DNA of 64,000 nucleotides, taken from positions 124,001-188,000 of the forward strand of contig CAVYUP010000005.1 in the NCBI GenBank assembly GCA_963771705.1, in the 5' to 3' direction. Origin of the DNA: DATFVA01 sp963771705 (GTDB lineage Bacteria; Bacteroidota; Ignavibacteria; Ignavibacteriales; Ignavibacteriaceae). Under the pieces are notes generated by a model, which was given only the letters and a program-made list of their open reading frames with translations, did not search any database and was not told where the DNA came from. Every line of letters begins with the position of its first letter. Position 1 is the first letter of the stretch. Made by a program: the position numbers and the translations under genes. Below, one piece after another: positions 46,401 to 55,081 of the stretch.

Positions 46401-46541
46401 GGTGAGAGATACACCCAGAGATTCGCTGATTTGTACCAGGCTCTGAATTACGATAACAGAGAAGCTGCTTACCAGGTTTACGGATACGATTTATTTGGAG
46501 CGCCGAGACAGCTGCGTGTTGGTGTGTTAATTAATTATTAA
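43440..46541 (+). CDS. TonB-dependent outer-membrane receptor with carboxypeptidase-like N-domain
   Basis: A 1033-residue protein. The signal peptide ends at 'VLAQS'. Residues 22-103 are a carboxypeptidase D-like beta domain ('GRVSGKVTDKETGEPLIGANI', 'GDYVIRQVQPGNYSI'). The plug follows ('NAMRIVGSEDITTLPVRDVDQIIALQPGVV' and 'FIRGSRADETGYMVEG'), then a 22-strand-type barrel with many aromatic girdle residues and a final Tyr ('VGVLINY'). These receptors import large nutrients with energy from TonB, or act as SusC-like or surface-assembly channels. The neighbours (secreted protein with a sorting-like end, PorV-like protein) suggest a surface protein export set. Confidence 0.9.
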   Translation: MFRKFYTILLLMLFSCSFVLAQSGRVSGKVTDKETGEPLIGANIIIVGTSFGAASDVNGDYVIRQVQPGNYSIKASYIGYQDVTVSGVRVVAGLTAEQNFQLSSSKITTGEVVIVSQRPLIEKSSTNAMRIVGSEDITTLPVRDVDQIIALQPGVVQQNGQTFIRGSRADETGYMVEGADVKNILSRNGGSLVDVTPDALQEILVQAGGYTAEYGNANAGIISTDFKTGSDQYHFSIRAETDNLGNYNGNSYDLTSAGKMKAAGADKFLGTYSYGYSDYVLTLSGPLATDKLKIFLSGENNFKRDMTPQFFYGNPAAFSDGALLDTTKVYDTGYYSGKTDEYQYLTWNGGNMPGVMDNRYTGNGTILFDNNPIILRLAGAYTWERTRGEQVGIYNTANTTLIDMFNTSRLPINDYSNLLLNLKGTYLLSASTFIEANVNYYDARHKTYDPVFGDNFIQYSDSTAAAQYGWQYPSYTASPQAYDFYGFPFNRPGTPLVSPGNNTQNGNLQSYTKDHNSYIGASASFTGQVEKHALKLGGSFQRWTVRRFQETDASNFLTTIRQQPDLARTEAGMKLLAAKYLYRDYNNYGFDIFGNETDAGEFAPKHPVLASGYVEDRIEVSDLIINAGLRYDYINMDSWAWANPRLPQIDTTEGRLNTIPDSSLLSGDTYSYISPRLGFSFPVTDRTVFHLQYGKFVQSPSLDVAYRGVYQAAQILSASNLFTNPIAYNPAPVRTTQYEIGFSQQITDFAAFDLTAFYKDIKGQLQYTIVYNLPGATRGSYQAFANQDFTTTKGLELAIHLRRVERIRAEVNYTYSNAAGTNSFSGSAIGSQQVNKEVPTVILPLTYEQTHRGSIFLDYRFGKDDGGPILQQLGVNLLFSFNSGHPFTYAQYTGLGQSSAWTGGLIPAQDPRNRRPIGPPNSSTTPWVYNLDLRVDKTVSIYNLDVNFYVAVQNLLDTKNVVNVYQKTGNAYNDGFLNSADGQQIIAGERYTQRFADLYQALNYDNREAAYQVYGYDLFGAPRQLRVGVLINY

Positions 46542-46553
46542 AAGGAGAATTTA

Positions 46554-46595
46554 ATGTTGCCTCATGAAAAATATAAAATTGTGGAGGTTATTTAA
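46554..46595 (+). CDS. 13-codon leader ORF before the 46597 gene
   Basis: An ATG at 46554 with AAAGGAG nine bases upstream opens a frame of 13 codons that stops at TAA (46593-46595), one base before the ATG of the next gene. The GGAGG used by the next gene lies inside this frame. Ribosomes that translate it would therefore arrive at the next start, so coupling is likely. Whether the peptide itself does anything is unknown. Confidence 0.4.
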   Translation: MLPHEKYKIVEVI

Positions 46596-46596
46596 T

Positions 46597-49500
46597 ATGA
46601 AGAAAATTAATTATCTAAACTTTTTAATAATCCTGACCGTATCCCTTTTGATCTCCGCGGGTTCTTACGCCGAGCAGAAGGATGGTCAGGGTAGAAAACA
46701 ATCACACTTTTCCAAAGTGATGGATAATCCTCAGCAGAGTGTGATTGATATAAATAATATTACCTGCTGGGTCGGCGCAGATGGTTATCATGACTGGCTT
46801 GTAGGCGGCTCATGGAACGGTGCTTACCCCAATGGAGTTAATGCCGGTGCAATATTTTCGGAAGGTATTGTCTGGGGAGGTAAAGTTAACGATGGAAACT
46901 CCCCTACAGTAAGAGTTAATGGAAATACCTATTCTTCGGGATGTTCACCAGTGACCCGTTTATTCCGGGTTCGTCCGGATTATCAAACAGGCAATCTTAC
47001 TCAGGATGCTGCCGATTTCAACAATACATCTGTTGGTGCAGTCACCGAAGGCGACATTCAGGCTTTAAGAGATCAGTATCAGAAAGACTGGAATGAATGG
47101 CCTGCAGATGAAGGTGCTCCATACGAGGATGTTGACGGCAATGGTTCTTATGATCCTACGATTGATATTCCAGGAGTTCCCGCAGCATCACAGACACTTT
47201 TCATTAAGTATAATGATGATGGTGACGCCCTTTATGGCTCGCCGCGTATTGGTCTGGAAGTTTCTGAAACTTATTGGGCATATTCATATACAGGCGCCCT
47301 CGGAAATGTTATTTACAAAAAAGTTGATATGGTTTACAAAGGAACCCCAACCTCAGCGGCAAGCTCGAACATACAGGATATGTACATAGTCCAGTGGGCT
47401 GATCCTGATGTTGGAAACTCAGGCGATGACTTTGCAGGATGCGATACGTCATTGAACCTTGGATATGCTTATAGTTCTCAGGATCCTGATGCTGTATATC
47501 AGGGGTTAAATCTAGCCCCCCCTGCAATAGGATATGATTTCCTACAGGGTGTTTCCAAGTATACTGGTAATCCGGATGACAGCGCGATCTTTAATCTGCA
47601 ATGGAGACACGGTTACAAATACATAAATCCTAAACCTATGAGCTCCTATGCTTACTTCGCAGCAGGCGGAACATGGCAGGATCCTGCGTTTACATACACA
47701 GGAACCCTGGAATTTTATAACCTCATGAGGGGTTATAGACCTGATCCTCCGTATCCTGCCGGTGATCCATTCCCAACCTCGGTTGCTGATGTCACCCCAT
47801 TTGGGACCTACCTCTTAACAGGTGATCCGGTTGCAGGAACAGGAAAACTTGATGGCTCAGTAGATGCTCCGGGTGATAGAAGGATTATGGTTACAAACGG
47901 TCCGATCACTATGAATTTAGGAGATACCGCTGAAGTAGTACTTGCCCTTGTAGGCGGGCTTGGCAGTGATCACCTGAATAGTATTACTCAGATGAAAACT
48001 AATGACGAAACGGCTCAGACTGTTTTTGATATTCTGTTCCAGCTGCCTACAATGCCTCCACCCGATTTGAAAATTGCACAGCTGAACCAGAAAATAGTGC
48101 TTGACTGGGGTTCAGACCAGCAGAGAATAAATCAGATAGAGAATTTCCAGGGATTAGGATACACATTTGAAGGATATGAAGTGTATCAGCTTCCTACCGC
48201 TTCATCAACAATAGAAGACGGCGTTCTTCTAGGCGTGTTTGATCTTGTCGATGGTGTAACCGCAATATATGATACGGTTAGTGATCCGAATGGAACATTC
48301 ATCCCTGTGCTTTCAGTGGATGGAAAAGATGCCGGTATCCAGAGATACCTCACAATAACACAGGATAAAATAAGAAACCAGGCACTGCATAATGGGCAGG
48401 AATACTATTTTGCGGTTGTACCTTATGCTTACAACCCCGATCCATTGCTGCCATTCCACGCCTTGCGTTCAGCAGTTGTAATTCACACTGCAATTCCTCA
48501 ATTCCCGGTTCCAGGTACATCATATAATGGTGCTCCCGGAGACACACTGGCTGTAACGCACGATGGTCCAAGTGATGGAAATGTAATTCCTATTATTGTG
48601 GATCCAACACAGCTGACCGGCGATAGCTATAAAGTTACTTTCGATTCAACAGGCGGTCAGACTACATGGAGTGTAGTTGATCAAACAACGAATATGACAA
48701 AAGTTTCCGGTGTAATGAATCAGGCGGGCGGTGAAGCCTACCCGATCGTTGACGGAATACTAATAAAAGTTACCGGTCCTCAGCCCGATTTCAAGGATTT
48801 CCTTGAAGTATCTAATTCAGCAGGACCCCATGATCCAACATATGCTTCGTTCACATTTAACGGCAGCGGTTTCCCATCGTCATTCCCGCCGGATGTAGAC
48901 AGACCTACTCCAAATCCGGAAGGTACAACCTGGGGAATTCAAACCGGTGCTAATGGAAGCGGAAGTTTTGATTATGAATTTTTCAAATCACGAGTTCTTC
49001 GTAATGATGACGGCTCAAGATTGATTCCATTCGATTATGAATTAAGATTTACCGCTGCAGGCGGAAAAGCTAATCTCGCATTTACTGATGGTTTGAACGT
49101 TGATGTTCCGTTTGAAATATGGAACATTGGTGTAGCAACACCTGATGATCCAAGTGATGATTACAGAATGATTCCTCTGGTACTTGATAATTTAGAGGAT
49201 GATGTATTTAATCTTGATGGTACGGACAACCCGATCTCGGGCGGCGATAATGATCCTGAGACCGATTGGATTTACTGGTATAACCCGGTTGATAAATCGG
49301 CTGGTACAGCAGGATATGACGCATATGTTAATGCTCTTGCTGCCGGAGATACTACTACGGCCGAAAACCAGATAGGTGATGAGGTTATGGCAAGGCTGGT
49401 ACTCGTCAATATGAACGGCGGAAGTGTTAGTGATCCTTCCTTCCCTGCAAATGTTGATCAGCAGATACCGCCGACAGGTTCTGTTTACAGACTGATCAGT

Positions 49501-49896
49501 ACCAAACCAAATGGTGTAAATGATTCCTTTGCATTCACAGCACCTGCCAAAGGTACTTCAGTAGCTAAAGAAGATGTAAAGAAAATAAATGTATTCCCGA
49601 ATCCTTATTACGGATATCAGTACAGGGAAACATCCAGAGATCAGCATTATGTTACTTTCAGTCATCTTCCTCAGAAAGCAACAATCAGAGTATTTGACTT
49701 AAGTGGTGTTCTTGTAAAAACTATAGAGCATATAGCTTCAAACGGACAGTTTGATAAGTGGAATCTGCAAAACGAATCTGGTTATCCTGTCGCAAGCGGT
49801 ATTTATGTTATTTATATAGATATGCCTGATGTAGGCACTACTAAAATCTTAAAGCTTGCTGTTATTCAGGAACAGCAGATATTGAAAGTATATTGA
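46597..49896 (+). CDS. Large secreted protein with variant C-terminal sorting domain
   Basis: About 1099 residues from the ATG at 46597, chosen for the GGAGG just upstream and a clean signal peptide ('LLISAGSYAEQ'); an in-frame ATG at 46564 adds 11 residues. The mature part is a large Asp/Gly/Pro-rich beta protein with no recognisable catalytic motif. The last 85 residues ('INVFPNPYYGYQY', 'IRVFDLSGVLVKTI', 'ASGIYVIYID') are a variant T9SS C-terminal domain. It is flanked by the TonB receptor and the PorV-like gene, a set that is probably exported and anchored together. Confidence 0.75.
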   Translation: MKKINYLNFLIILTVSLLISAGSYAEQKDGQGRKQSHFSKVMDNPQQSVIDINNITCWVGADGYHDWLVGGSWNGAYPNGVNAGAIFSEGIVWGGKVNDGNSPTVRVNGNTYSSGCSPVTRLFRVRPDYQTGNLTQDAADFNNTSVGAVTEGDIQALRDQYQKDWNEWPADEGAPYEDVDGNGSYDPTIDIPGVPAASQTLFIKYNDDGDALYGSPRIGLEVSETYWAYSYTGALGNVIYKKVDMVYKGTPTSAASSNIQDMYIVQWADPDVGNSGDDFAGCDTSLNLGYAYSSQDPDAVYQGLNLAPPAIGYDFLQGVSKYTGNPDDSAIFNLQWRHGYKYINPKPMSSYAYFAAGGTWQDPAFTYTGTLEFYNLMRGYRPDPPYPAGDPFPTSVADVTPFGTYLLTGDPVAGTGKLDGSVDAPGDRRIMVTNGPITMNLGDTAEVVLALVGGLGSDHLNSITQMKTNDETAQTVFDILFQLPTMPPPDLKIAQLNQKIVLDWGSDQQRINQIENFQGLGYTFEGYEVYQLPTASSTIEDGVLLGVFDLVDGVTAIYDTVSDPNGTFIPVLSVDGKDAGIQRYLTITQDKIRNQALHNGQEYYFAVVPYAYNPDPLLPFHALRSAVVIHTAIPQFPVPGTSYNGAPGDTLAVTHDGPSDGNVIPIIVDPTQLTGDSYKVTFDSTGGQTTWSVVDQTTNMTKVSGVMNQAGGEAYPIVDGILIKVTGPQPDFKDFLEVSNSAGPHDPTYASFTFNGSGFPSSFPPDVDRPTPNPEGTTWGIQTGANGSGSFDYEFFKSRVLRNDDGSRLIPFDYELRFTAAGGKANLAFTDGLNVDVPFEIWNIGVATPDDPSDDYRMIPLVLDNLEDDVFNLDGTDNPISGGDNDPETDWIYWYNPVDKSAGTAGYDAYVNALAAGDTTTAENQIGDEVMARLVLVNMNGGSVSDPSFPANVDQQIPPTGSVYRLISTKPNGVNDSFAFTAPAKGTSVAKEDVKKINVFPNPYYGYQYRETSRDQHYVTFSHLPQKATIRVFDLSGVLVKTIEHIASNGQFDKWNLQNESGYPVASGIYVIYIDMPDVGTTKILKLAVIQEQQILKVY

Positions 49897-49908
49897 TTGA
49901 GATCAGGG

Positions 49909-49940
49909 TGTCCCGCTTAACGGGACATCCTTTAAATTTT
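49909..49940 (+). terminator. Intrinsic terminator (weak)
   Basis: TGTCCCG (49909-49915) pairs with CGGGACA (49921-49927) around CTTAA, followed by TCCTTTAAATTTTT. It lies between the large secreted protein and the PorV-like gene, so part of transcription may stop here. Confidence 0.65.
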
Positions 49941-49959
49941 TAATTTAATTGGAGGAATT

Positions 49960-51000
49960 ATGTATCATTTGAAAAGACTATTATTAATCCTTCTGATACT
50001 AGGCTTCTCAGCATCAGAGATTTTTGGTAGTGGTCAGAATCGTGCTGGTACAGCGGGAGCTCCTGAACTGAGAATTCCCGTAGGTGCCAGGTATCTTGCG
50101 ATGAGTGGTTCGGCAATTTCGAACGTGCAAGGACTTGAAGCTATTTATTGGAATCCTGCCGGAGTAGACCTTAGTACAACAGATGCAAACGCAATGTTCT
50201 CATATCGTCAATATATAGCCGATATGAGTATGAACTATGCAGCTGTCAGCGGAAGATTAGGTGAACTTGGTTCGCTGGGATTATCATTCAGATCTCTTAA
50301 TATCGGAGATATACCTGTTACAACAATGGATCAGCCTGACGGAACAGGTCAGATAATCAGTCCAAGTTACTTTATACTCGGCTTAACTTACTCAAAGAAG
50401 CTGACGGATAGAATTTCTATAGGTGCTAACTTCAATCTTATAAATGAAAGCATCGATAGAGTAAACGCAACCGGTTTCAGCTTTGATTTCGGAGTTGAAT
50501 ACAATAACCTGTTTGATGTTCAGGGATTTGCTGTTGGAGTTGTAGTTAAAAATTTAGGTCCTACAATGACATTCAGCGGAAACGGGACATACATTCAGGC
50601 TAATGATCAGAGTGCACAGAGAGGTCCAACTTTCTACCAGTTCTCAGCATCTTCGGCTGACCTGCCTTCTGAAATCGGAATTGGTCTTTCTTACAAGAAA
50701 CAATTTGATGAGCAGAATGCGGTTATAGTAGCCGGAACATTCCAGAACAACAACTATACATATGATGATTATAAAATTGGTCTGGAATATAACTTCAAAG
50801 AGTTACTCTATGTGAGAGGCGGTTATCTGTATACTCCACAGTCTTCAGACGCTTCTCCTAACGTCTGGCAGAACTATACGCTTGGTCTCGGCATAAATAC
50901 AAAATCATTCAGCAGCCTTAATCTTGCTGTAGATTATGCTTATGTACCTGCTAAATACTTTGATGCGAATAATGTTTTCTCATTAAGTTTTGGCTTCTAA
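49960..51000 (+). CDS. PorV/PorQ-family outer-membrane protein (UPF0164)
   Basis: A 346-residue outer-membrane beta-barrel with a signal peptide ending near 'IFGSG'. 'AGTAGAPELRIPVGARYLAMSGSAIS' and 'GLEAIYWNPAGV' are the signature of the PorV/UPF0164 family, related to FadL-like barrels, and the chain ends in Phe ('LSFGF'). PorV delivers T9SS cargo to the surface and helps in attachment. GGAGG precedes the ATG. It is the third gene of the receptor/secreted protein/PorV set. Confidence 0.87.
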   Translation: MYHLKRLLLILLILGFSASEIFGSGQNRAGTAGAPELRIPVGARYLAMSGSAISNVQGLEAIYWNPAGVDLSTTDANAMFSYRQYIADMSMNYAAVSGRLGELGSLGLSFRSLNIGDIPVTTMDQPDGTGQIISPSYFILGLTYSKKLTDRISIGANFNLINESIDRVNATGFSFDFGVEYNNLFDVQGFAVGVVVKNLGPTMTFSGNGTYIQANDQSAQRGPTFYQFSASSADLPSEIGIGLSYKKQFDEQNAVIVAGTFQNNNYTYDDYKIGLEYNFKELLYVRGGYLYTPQSSDASPNVWQNYTLGLGINTKSFSSLNLAVDYAYVPAKYFDANNVFSLSFGF

Positions 51001-51023
51001 ATAGTTATACTATTTGTTAAATT

Positions 51024-51058
51024 AAACGGTTTCTCATGAAAATGGGAAACCGTTTTTT
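51024..51058 (+). terminator. Intrinsic terminator after the PorV-like gene
   Basis: AAACGGTTTC (51024-51033) pairs with GAAACCGTTT (51046-51055), followed by a T-run. It ends the receptor/PorV operon. Confidence 0.9.
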
Positions 51059-51082
51059 ATTAACTTTACCTGAATTATCTTC

Positions 51083-51757
51083 ATGAACTCAAAACATATT
51101 ACTTTAAGAATATTCTTTCCGGTTCTTTTACTATGTTTTTCTTTTACCTCACAATTATTTTCACAGAGTGCTGACAGTCTGGCCGGTAACTGGGAACTAA
51201 TTAAAAGCGCCAGGCAATGGGACGTAGATCTCAGATTTGAGAAGAACAAAAATTTTTATGTGCAGCGGCACTTATCCGCAAAGTATGATTACCAGCTTAA
51301 AGGGGATACCCTTATAAGCTTTCTGCAGAAGACATACCCTGATTCGGAAACAATAGTAGATACCAGCTTCATAACCGTTAAAAACGATACGATAATAAGG
51401 ACTTATGTAAAAAAAGGAAAAACCAATTCCATTTATATGATTAAAGATCCGGATTATTCTGTTCATGCCAATGAGGCTAGAAACCCGCTAATCGGCAGAT
51501 GGAAGTGGAAGTATCCTTCAAAGGATACTGCAGTGGAAGTATTTCATAAAGATCAAACATGGGATTTTTCGGTGATCGGTAAAAAGATCACCGGTCATTA
51601 TGAAATTGATAAGGACACTTTAACCATGATATATGATGATAAAAAGAACACCAAAAGAGAGCATACTTTCTGGATACAGGAGAATATGATGGGGATAAAG
51701 GATCTGCAGACAAATAAGGAATTTTTGTACAGAAGAACTAAACAAGAAGCCGAATGA
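51083..51757 (+). CDS. Secreted lipocalin-like protein, unknown function
   Basis: A 224-residue exported protein. The signal peptide ends near 'LFSQ'. Two repeat-like beta units start with 'LAGNWELIKSARQW' and 'LIGRWKWKYPSKD', the 'G.W' opening typical of lipocalin-like folds. The stop overlaps the start of the next gene by four bases (ATGA), so it is cotranscribed with the SGNH/TPR gene. No catalytic residues were recognised. Confidence 0.7.
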   Translation: MNSKHITLRIFFPVLLLCFSFTSQLFSQSADSLAGNWELIKSARQWDVDLRFEKNKNFYVQRHLSAKYDYQLKGDTLISFLQKTYPDSETIVDTSFITVKNDTIIRTYVKKGKTNSIYMIKDPDYSVHANEARNPLIGRWKWKYPSKDTAVEVFHKDQTWDFSVIGKKITGHYEIDKDTLTMIYDDKKNTKREHTFWIQENMMGIKDLQTNKEFLYRRTKQEAE

Positions 51758-53671
51758 AAAAGAGTAAAAAATTTCTTTTTCGTATTATTCTGATATTATT
51801 TCCAGTAATTCTTTTTTTGATGATAGAACTATCGCTAAGGATTTTTGGTTATGCGGACGACCTTGATTTTGTTTCAAAAATAGATCGGAATGGAAAAGAA
51901 TACTATACGATAAATCAGCTTGTGGGGAAAAGATATTTTAATAAAGACCGGATGTATTACAGGAAAGGATCCCACGATTTTTTTGAAGTGAATAAGTCAC
52001 CTCAGACTATAAGAGTATTCTGCCTCGGAGCCTCAACGATGGCTGGTTTCCCTTATGAATACAATGCTATTCCTTCGGAGTTTTTAAGAGACCGGCTTAA
52101 CCAGCGCATTCCCAGATAAAAATATTGAAGTAATCAATACAGCAATTGCCGCTACAAACAGCTTTACCGTTGATGAATTCGCCGGCGAGCTGGTTAAATA
52201 TAAACCGGATCTTTTTGTTATATACATGGGGCAGAATGAATACTATGGGGTTTACGGCGTAGGTTCTACTATTTCTATCGGCAAAAACAGAACACTTATA
52301 AAAACGTATTTATGGCTTCAAAACTTCAAAACATTCATTCTTCTGAAAAATATTATTAGTTCTGTCAGCGGCTGGTTCAAAGCGGATAATCAGCAGGAAA
52401 ACAAAGTATTAATGGAGGAGATGGCAAATACCTCAATAAGGTATAACAGTGATGATTATAAGACGGGAGTAAACACTTTCCGTGAAAATTACCGCGATGT
52501 AATTAATACCGCACTTGAAAACCACATCCCAATATTAATATCCAGTCTTGTAAGAAACGAAAACAGTCTGCCTCCATTCGTTTCTTTTCATGCGGCAGGG
52601 TTAAGCGATTCGGCAAGGACTCTCTCTGAGAATCTCTTCAAAAAAGGCGTTGATAGTATGAATAACGCTAAATACTCTGCAGCGGAGGATTTGTTATCAA
52701 AAGCTATTGCTGTCGACTCTAAGCCTGCAAACTTTCATTATGCTCTTGCCAAATGTATGGAGGGGAAAGGAGAGTATTCTGAAGCAGATGCACAGTATTC
52801 ATTAGCCGCTGATCTAGATGGGCTACGGTTCAGAGCCCCATCAGAATTTAACAAGATAATATTCAATCTCGGGAATGAATACAAGGTACCGGTAGCCGAC
52901 GTTAAACAATTATTCAAACAGAGATCAAAAAACGGTATAATTGGTTCAGAACTACTTGTTGATCACGTTCATCCGGATGTACAGGGATATTTTCTTCTGG
53001 CCAAGTCCTGGTACGAGAGCATCAAACAACACAGTCTGCTTGGTCCTCAGGAGAATACGGAAGAAAGCGACAGTCTCATATGGGCAAAAGGTGCAGTAAC
53101 CGAATTAGACAGTTTAATAGGTGCCATAAAGATTATGGAACTGAAAAGCAGACCTCCTTTTTCAAAATCGGATTCAGGTTTTAATTATACACCTAAGTCA
53201 CCCCTGGAGCAGGTAGCTTACGAATATGCTGTTCTGCACAAATCATCATGGGCAGCCTCTCATCTAAATCTTGCCAAATATTATTTAACCAGGGGATATT
53301 ACGCGAAGTCGCTCGATGAACTGAGAGCCATTCTGGTTTCAGATGAAGATAATCCAATGGTTCTTAAACTTGCGGGTGATATGTCCCTTCAGCTGCGTAA
53401 GTACGAAAAGGCAGAAGTTTACTATCTGAGAGCAAACAGGTTTGATGCGAATCAATTTATTGAGTATAAGCTTGGAAAAACCGAACTTCTGCTTGGAAAA
53501 CCTGATGTAGCCATCCAGTTCCTGAACAGTTCTCTTGATAGGAACCAGCAGAGCAGTGATAAGTTTTCCCCTGGTGAAATGGAAGACATTTATTCAACCC
53601 TGGCGGAGGCGTATAACAAAAACAATCAGCCTGAGAAAGCCAAAGAAGTCATTCAAAAACTATTTAGATGA
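51754..53671 (+). pseudogene. SGNH/GDSL-hydrolase with TPR repeats, interrupted by a frameshift
   Basis: Two frames together make one protein of about 638 residues. Part 1 (51754-52119) has a membrane anchor (residues 8-27) and the block I nucleophile region 'CLGASTMAGF'. It ends early at a stop created near 52105. Part 2 continues one base later in a frame with 'AFPDKNIEVINTAIA' and block III 'MGQNEYYG' just upstream of and at 52226. Block V follows ('DHVHPDVQGYF'), then TPR repeats ('SAAEDLLSKAIAVDS', 'KYEKAEVYYLRANRF'). Removing the single C at 52105 restores one frame. The enzyme would be an esterase or O-acyl-transferase-like hydrolase. It is either a sequencing error, a true pseudogene, or two separately translated parts. 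Confidence 0.8.
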
Positions 53672-55006
53672 TTATTCAGCCGCCGGCAGCTCTTTTTTCG
53701 TATTCCGCAGGATAAAAGATACCGGCCAGGACAGATAAATGTTTGCAGCGATCCTTCCCAGGACGAAAGAGATGACAGCCGCGATTACCCCAACAATGAG
53801 AAGCATTTTTACAGCAATGATCAGAACTACTACTATACCGCTGAATTCTATAATAGTGGCAAATGTTATATGTTTAGTTTTTCTTGCATCTACAAGCAGA
53901 GCTCGCTGAAAACTTATTAATACCGTCAGAACAGGAAAAACAGCCATAATTTTAAGAGGGGTAATGCTGAAGAGGGTTAATTCTTTCGACAAACCGGATA
54001 CCTCATTGAACCACACCTCCGCAAGTGGAGAAAAGGCAATAAACAGAAGCACAGCCAAAAGGGAAGCTGAAAGAATAAACGCAAATTTCCTGAGGATATT
54101 ATAATTTTGCCTGTCTTCTCCCAGCAGAGCTATAACTACTTCCTGACAGGATAAACCGAGGCTTCTGAAAATAAAGACAAAGGAAGTAAGCACCGGGAGC
54201 ACGGCCAGTGATTCCAAGGGCATACGGCTCTGTCCCATAAAAAAGGTAACCAGGGGCTGAACCCCAAGTGTTATCATAGAGGTTAGCGCCAGCGGATAAT
54301 AAAAACTAAAAATCTCTTTATGGCCCAGCTGATCCTCACCTGAGGGTATCTCAGATTTCATCCTTTTAAGGATGGGGGAAGCCATGAACCTGCTTGCTGC
54401 TGCTTCTGCCGTAACGCCGGCAGATAGTGCGGAAGCGCCCACGACCACGCCATCTACATTAAAGAACAGGTAGAGGATCAGAGCGGTTAATCCCATTGAG
54501 GTTAATCGTACAATTGTTCCGTAAGCCACTCTTTTTGTAAGATTATTCCTAATCAGAACACCCTGGTAGAACCTTCGGTAGCCAATTGCTCCGGGCCAGG
54601 GGAGCAGTATTATCAATGCTTTGTGTGTAAGTTCAGCTACTTCATAAGGTAAGCCGATGAGATTAAGCGCGAGAAAATAGAAAACCGGCGGGAGGATCAG
54701 TATAATCATTCCAAGTGTAACGATCAGATTAAGGGAGTAAGTAAATGATCTCAGCTTTGAAAACGAATGGAAGTTCTTGACAAGAGATGTTGAAGCACTC
54801 ATCATCATGATCACAGGGGCTTCGATGATCAAAGCAAAAGAGAAAGCTACCCCGTAAGCAGCAAGGTTGTATTTTGGTTCATTTAACCTTGCTATTAAAG
54901 CCGACAGGAAAGGTCCTTCTACCGACATCATCAGCCAGGTTGCGGCAAGGGGCATCCAGAAAACGAATATTTTTTTCAAGGATAGGGTTTCCCTGTCGTC
55001 AGCCAT
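53672..55006 (-). CDS. MOP-superfamily (MATE-like) membrane transporter
   Basis: A 444-residue protein with about 12 transmembrane helices in two halves, in the MATE/flippase superfamily. 'FVFWMPLAATWLMMSVEGPFLSALIARL', and 'WPGAIGYRRFYQGVLIRN' at the end of the first half, are notable; the latter resembles the ANKH-type branch more than classical NorM. Substrate (drug, lipid-linked sugar or a small anion) cannot be told. The stop lies directly against the stop of the convergent SGNH/TPR gene. Confidence 0.7.
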   Translation of the reverse strand: MADDRETLSLKKIFVFWMPLAATWLMMSVEGPFLSALIARLNEPKYNLAAYGVAFSFALIIEAPVIMMMSASTSLVKNFHSFSKLRSFTYSLNLIVTLGMIILILPPVFYFLALNLIGLPYEVAELTHKALIILLPWPGAIGYRRFYQGVLIRNNLTKRVAYGTIVRLTSMGLTALILYLFFNVDGVVVGASALSAGVTAEAAASRFMASPILKRMKSEIPSGEDQLGHKEIFSFYYPLALTSMITLGVQPLVTFFMGQSRMPLESLAVLPVLTSFVFIFRSLGLSCQEVVIALLGEDRQNYNILRKFAFILSASLLAVLLFIAFSPLAEVWFNEVSGLSKELTLFSITPLKIMAVFPVLTVLISFQRALLVDARKTKHITFATIIEFSGIVVVLIIAVKMLLIVGVIAAVISFVLGRIAANIYLSWPVSFILRNTKKELPAAE

Positions 55007-55081
55007 TAAATGTTTATCCCGGGACTAATTTTGAATTATTCTTTTTAATAATTTAGCAGTTACAAAAATAGAAAGATAAAG

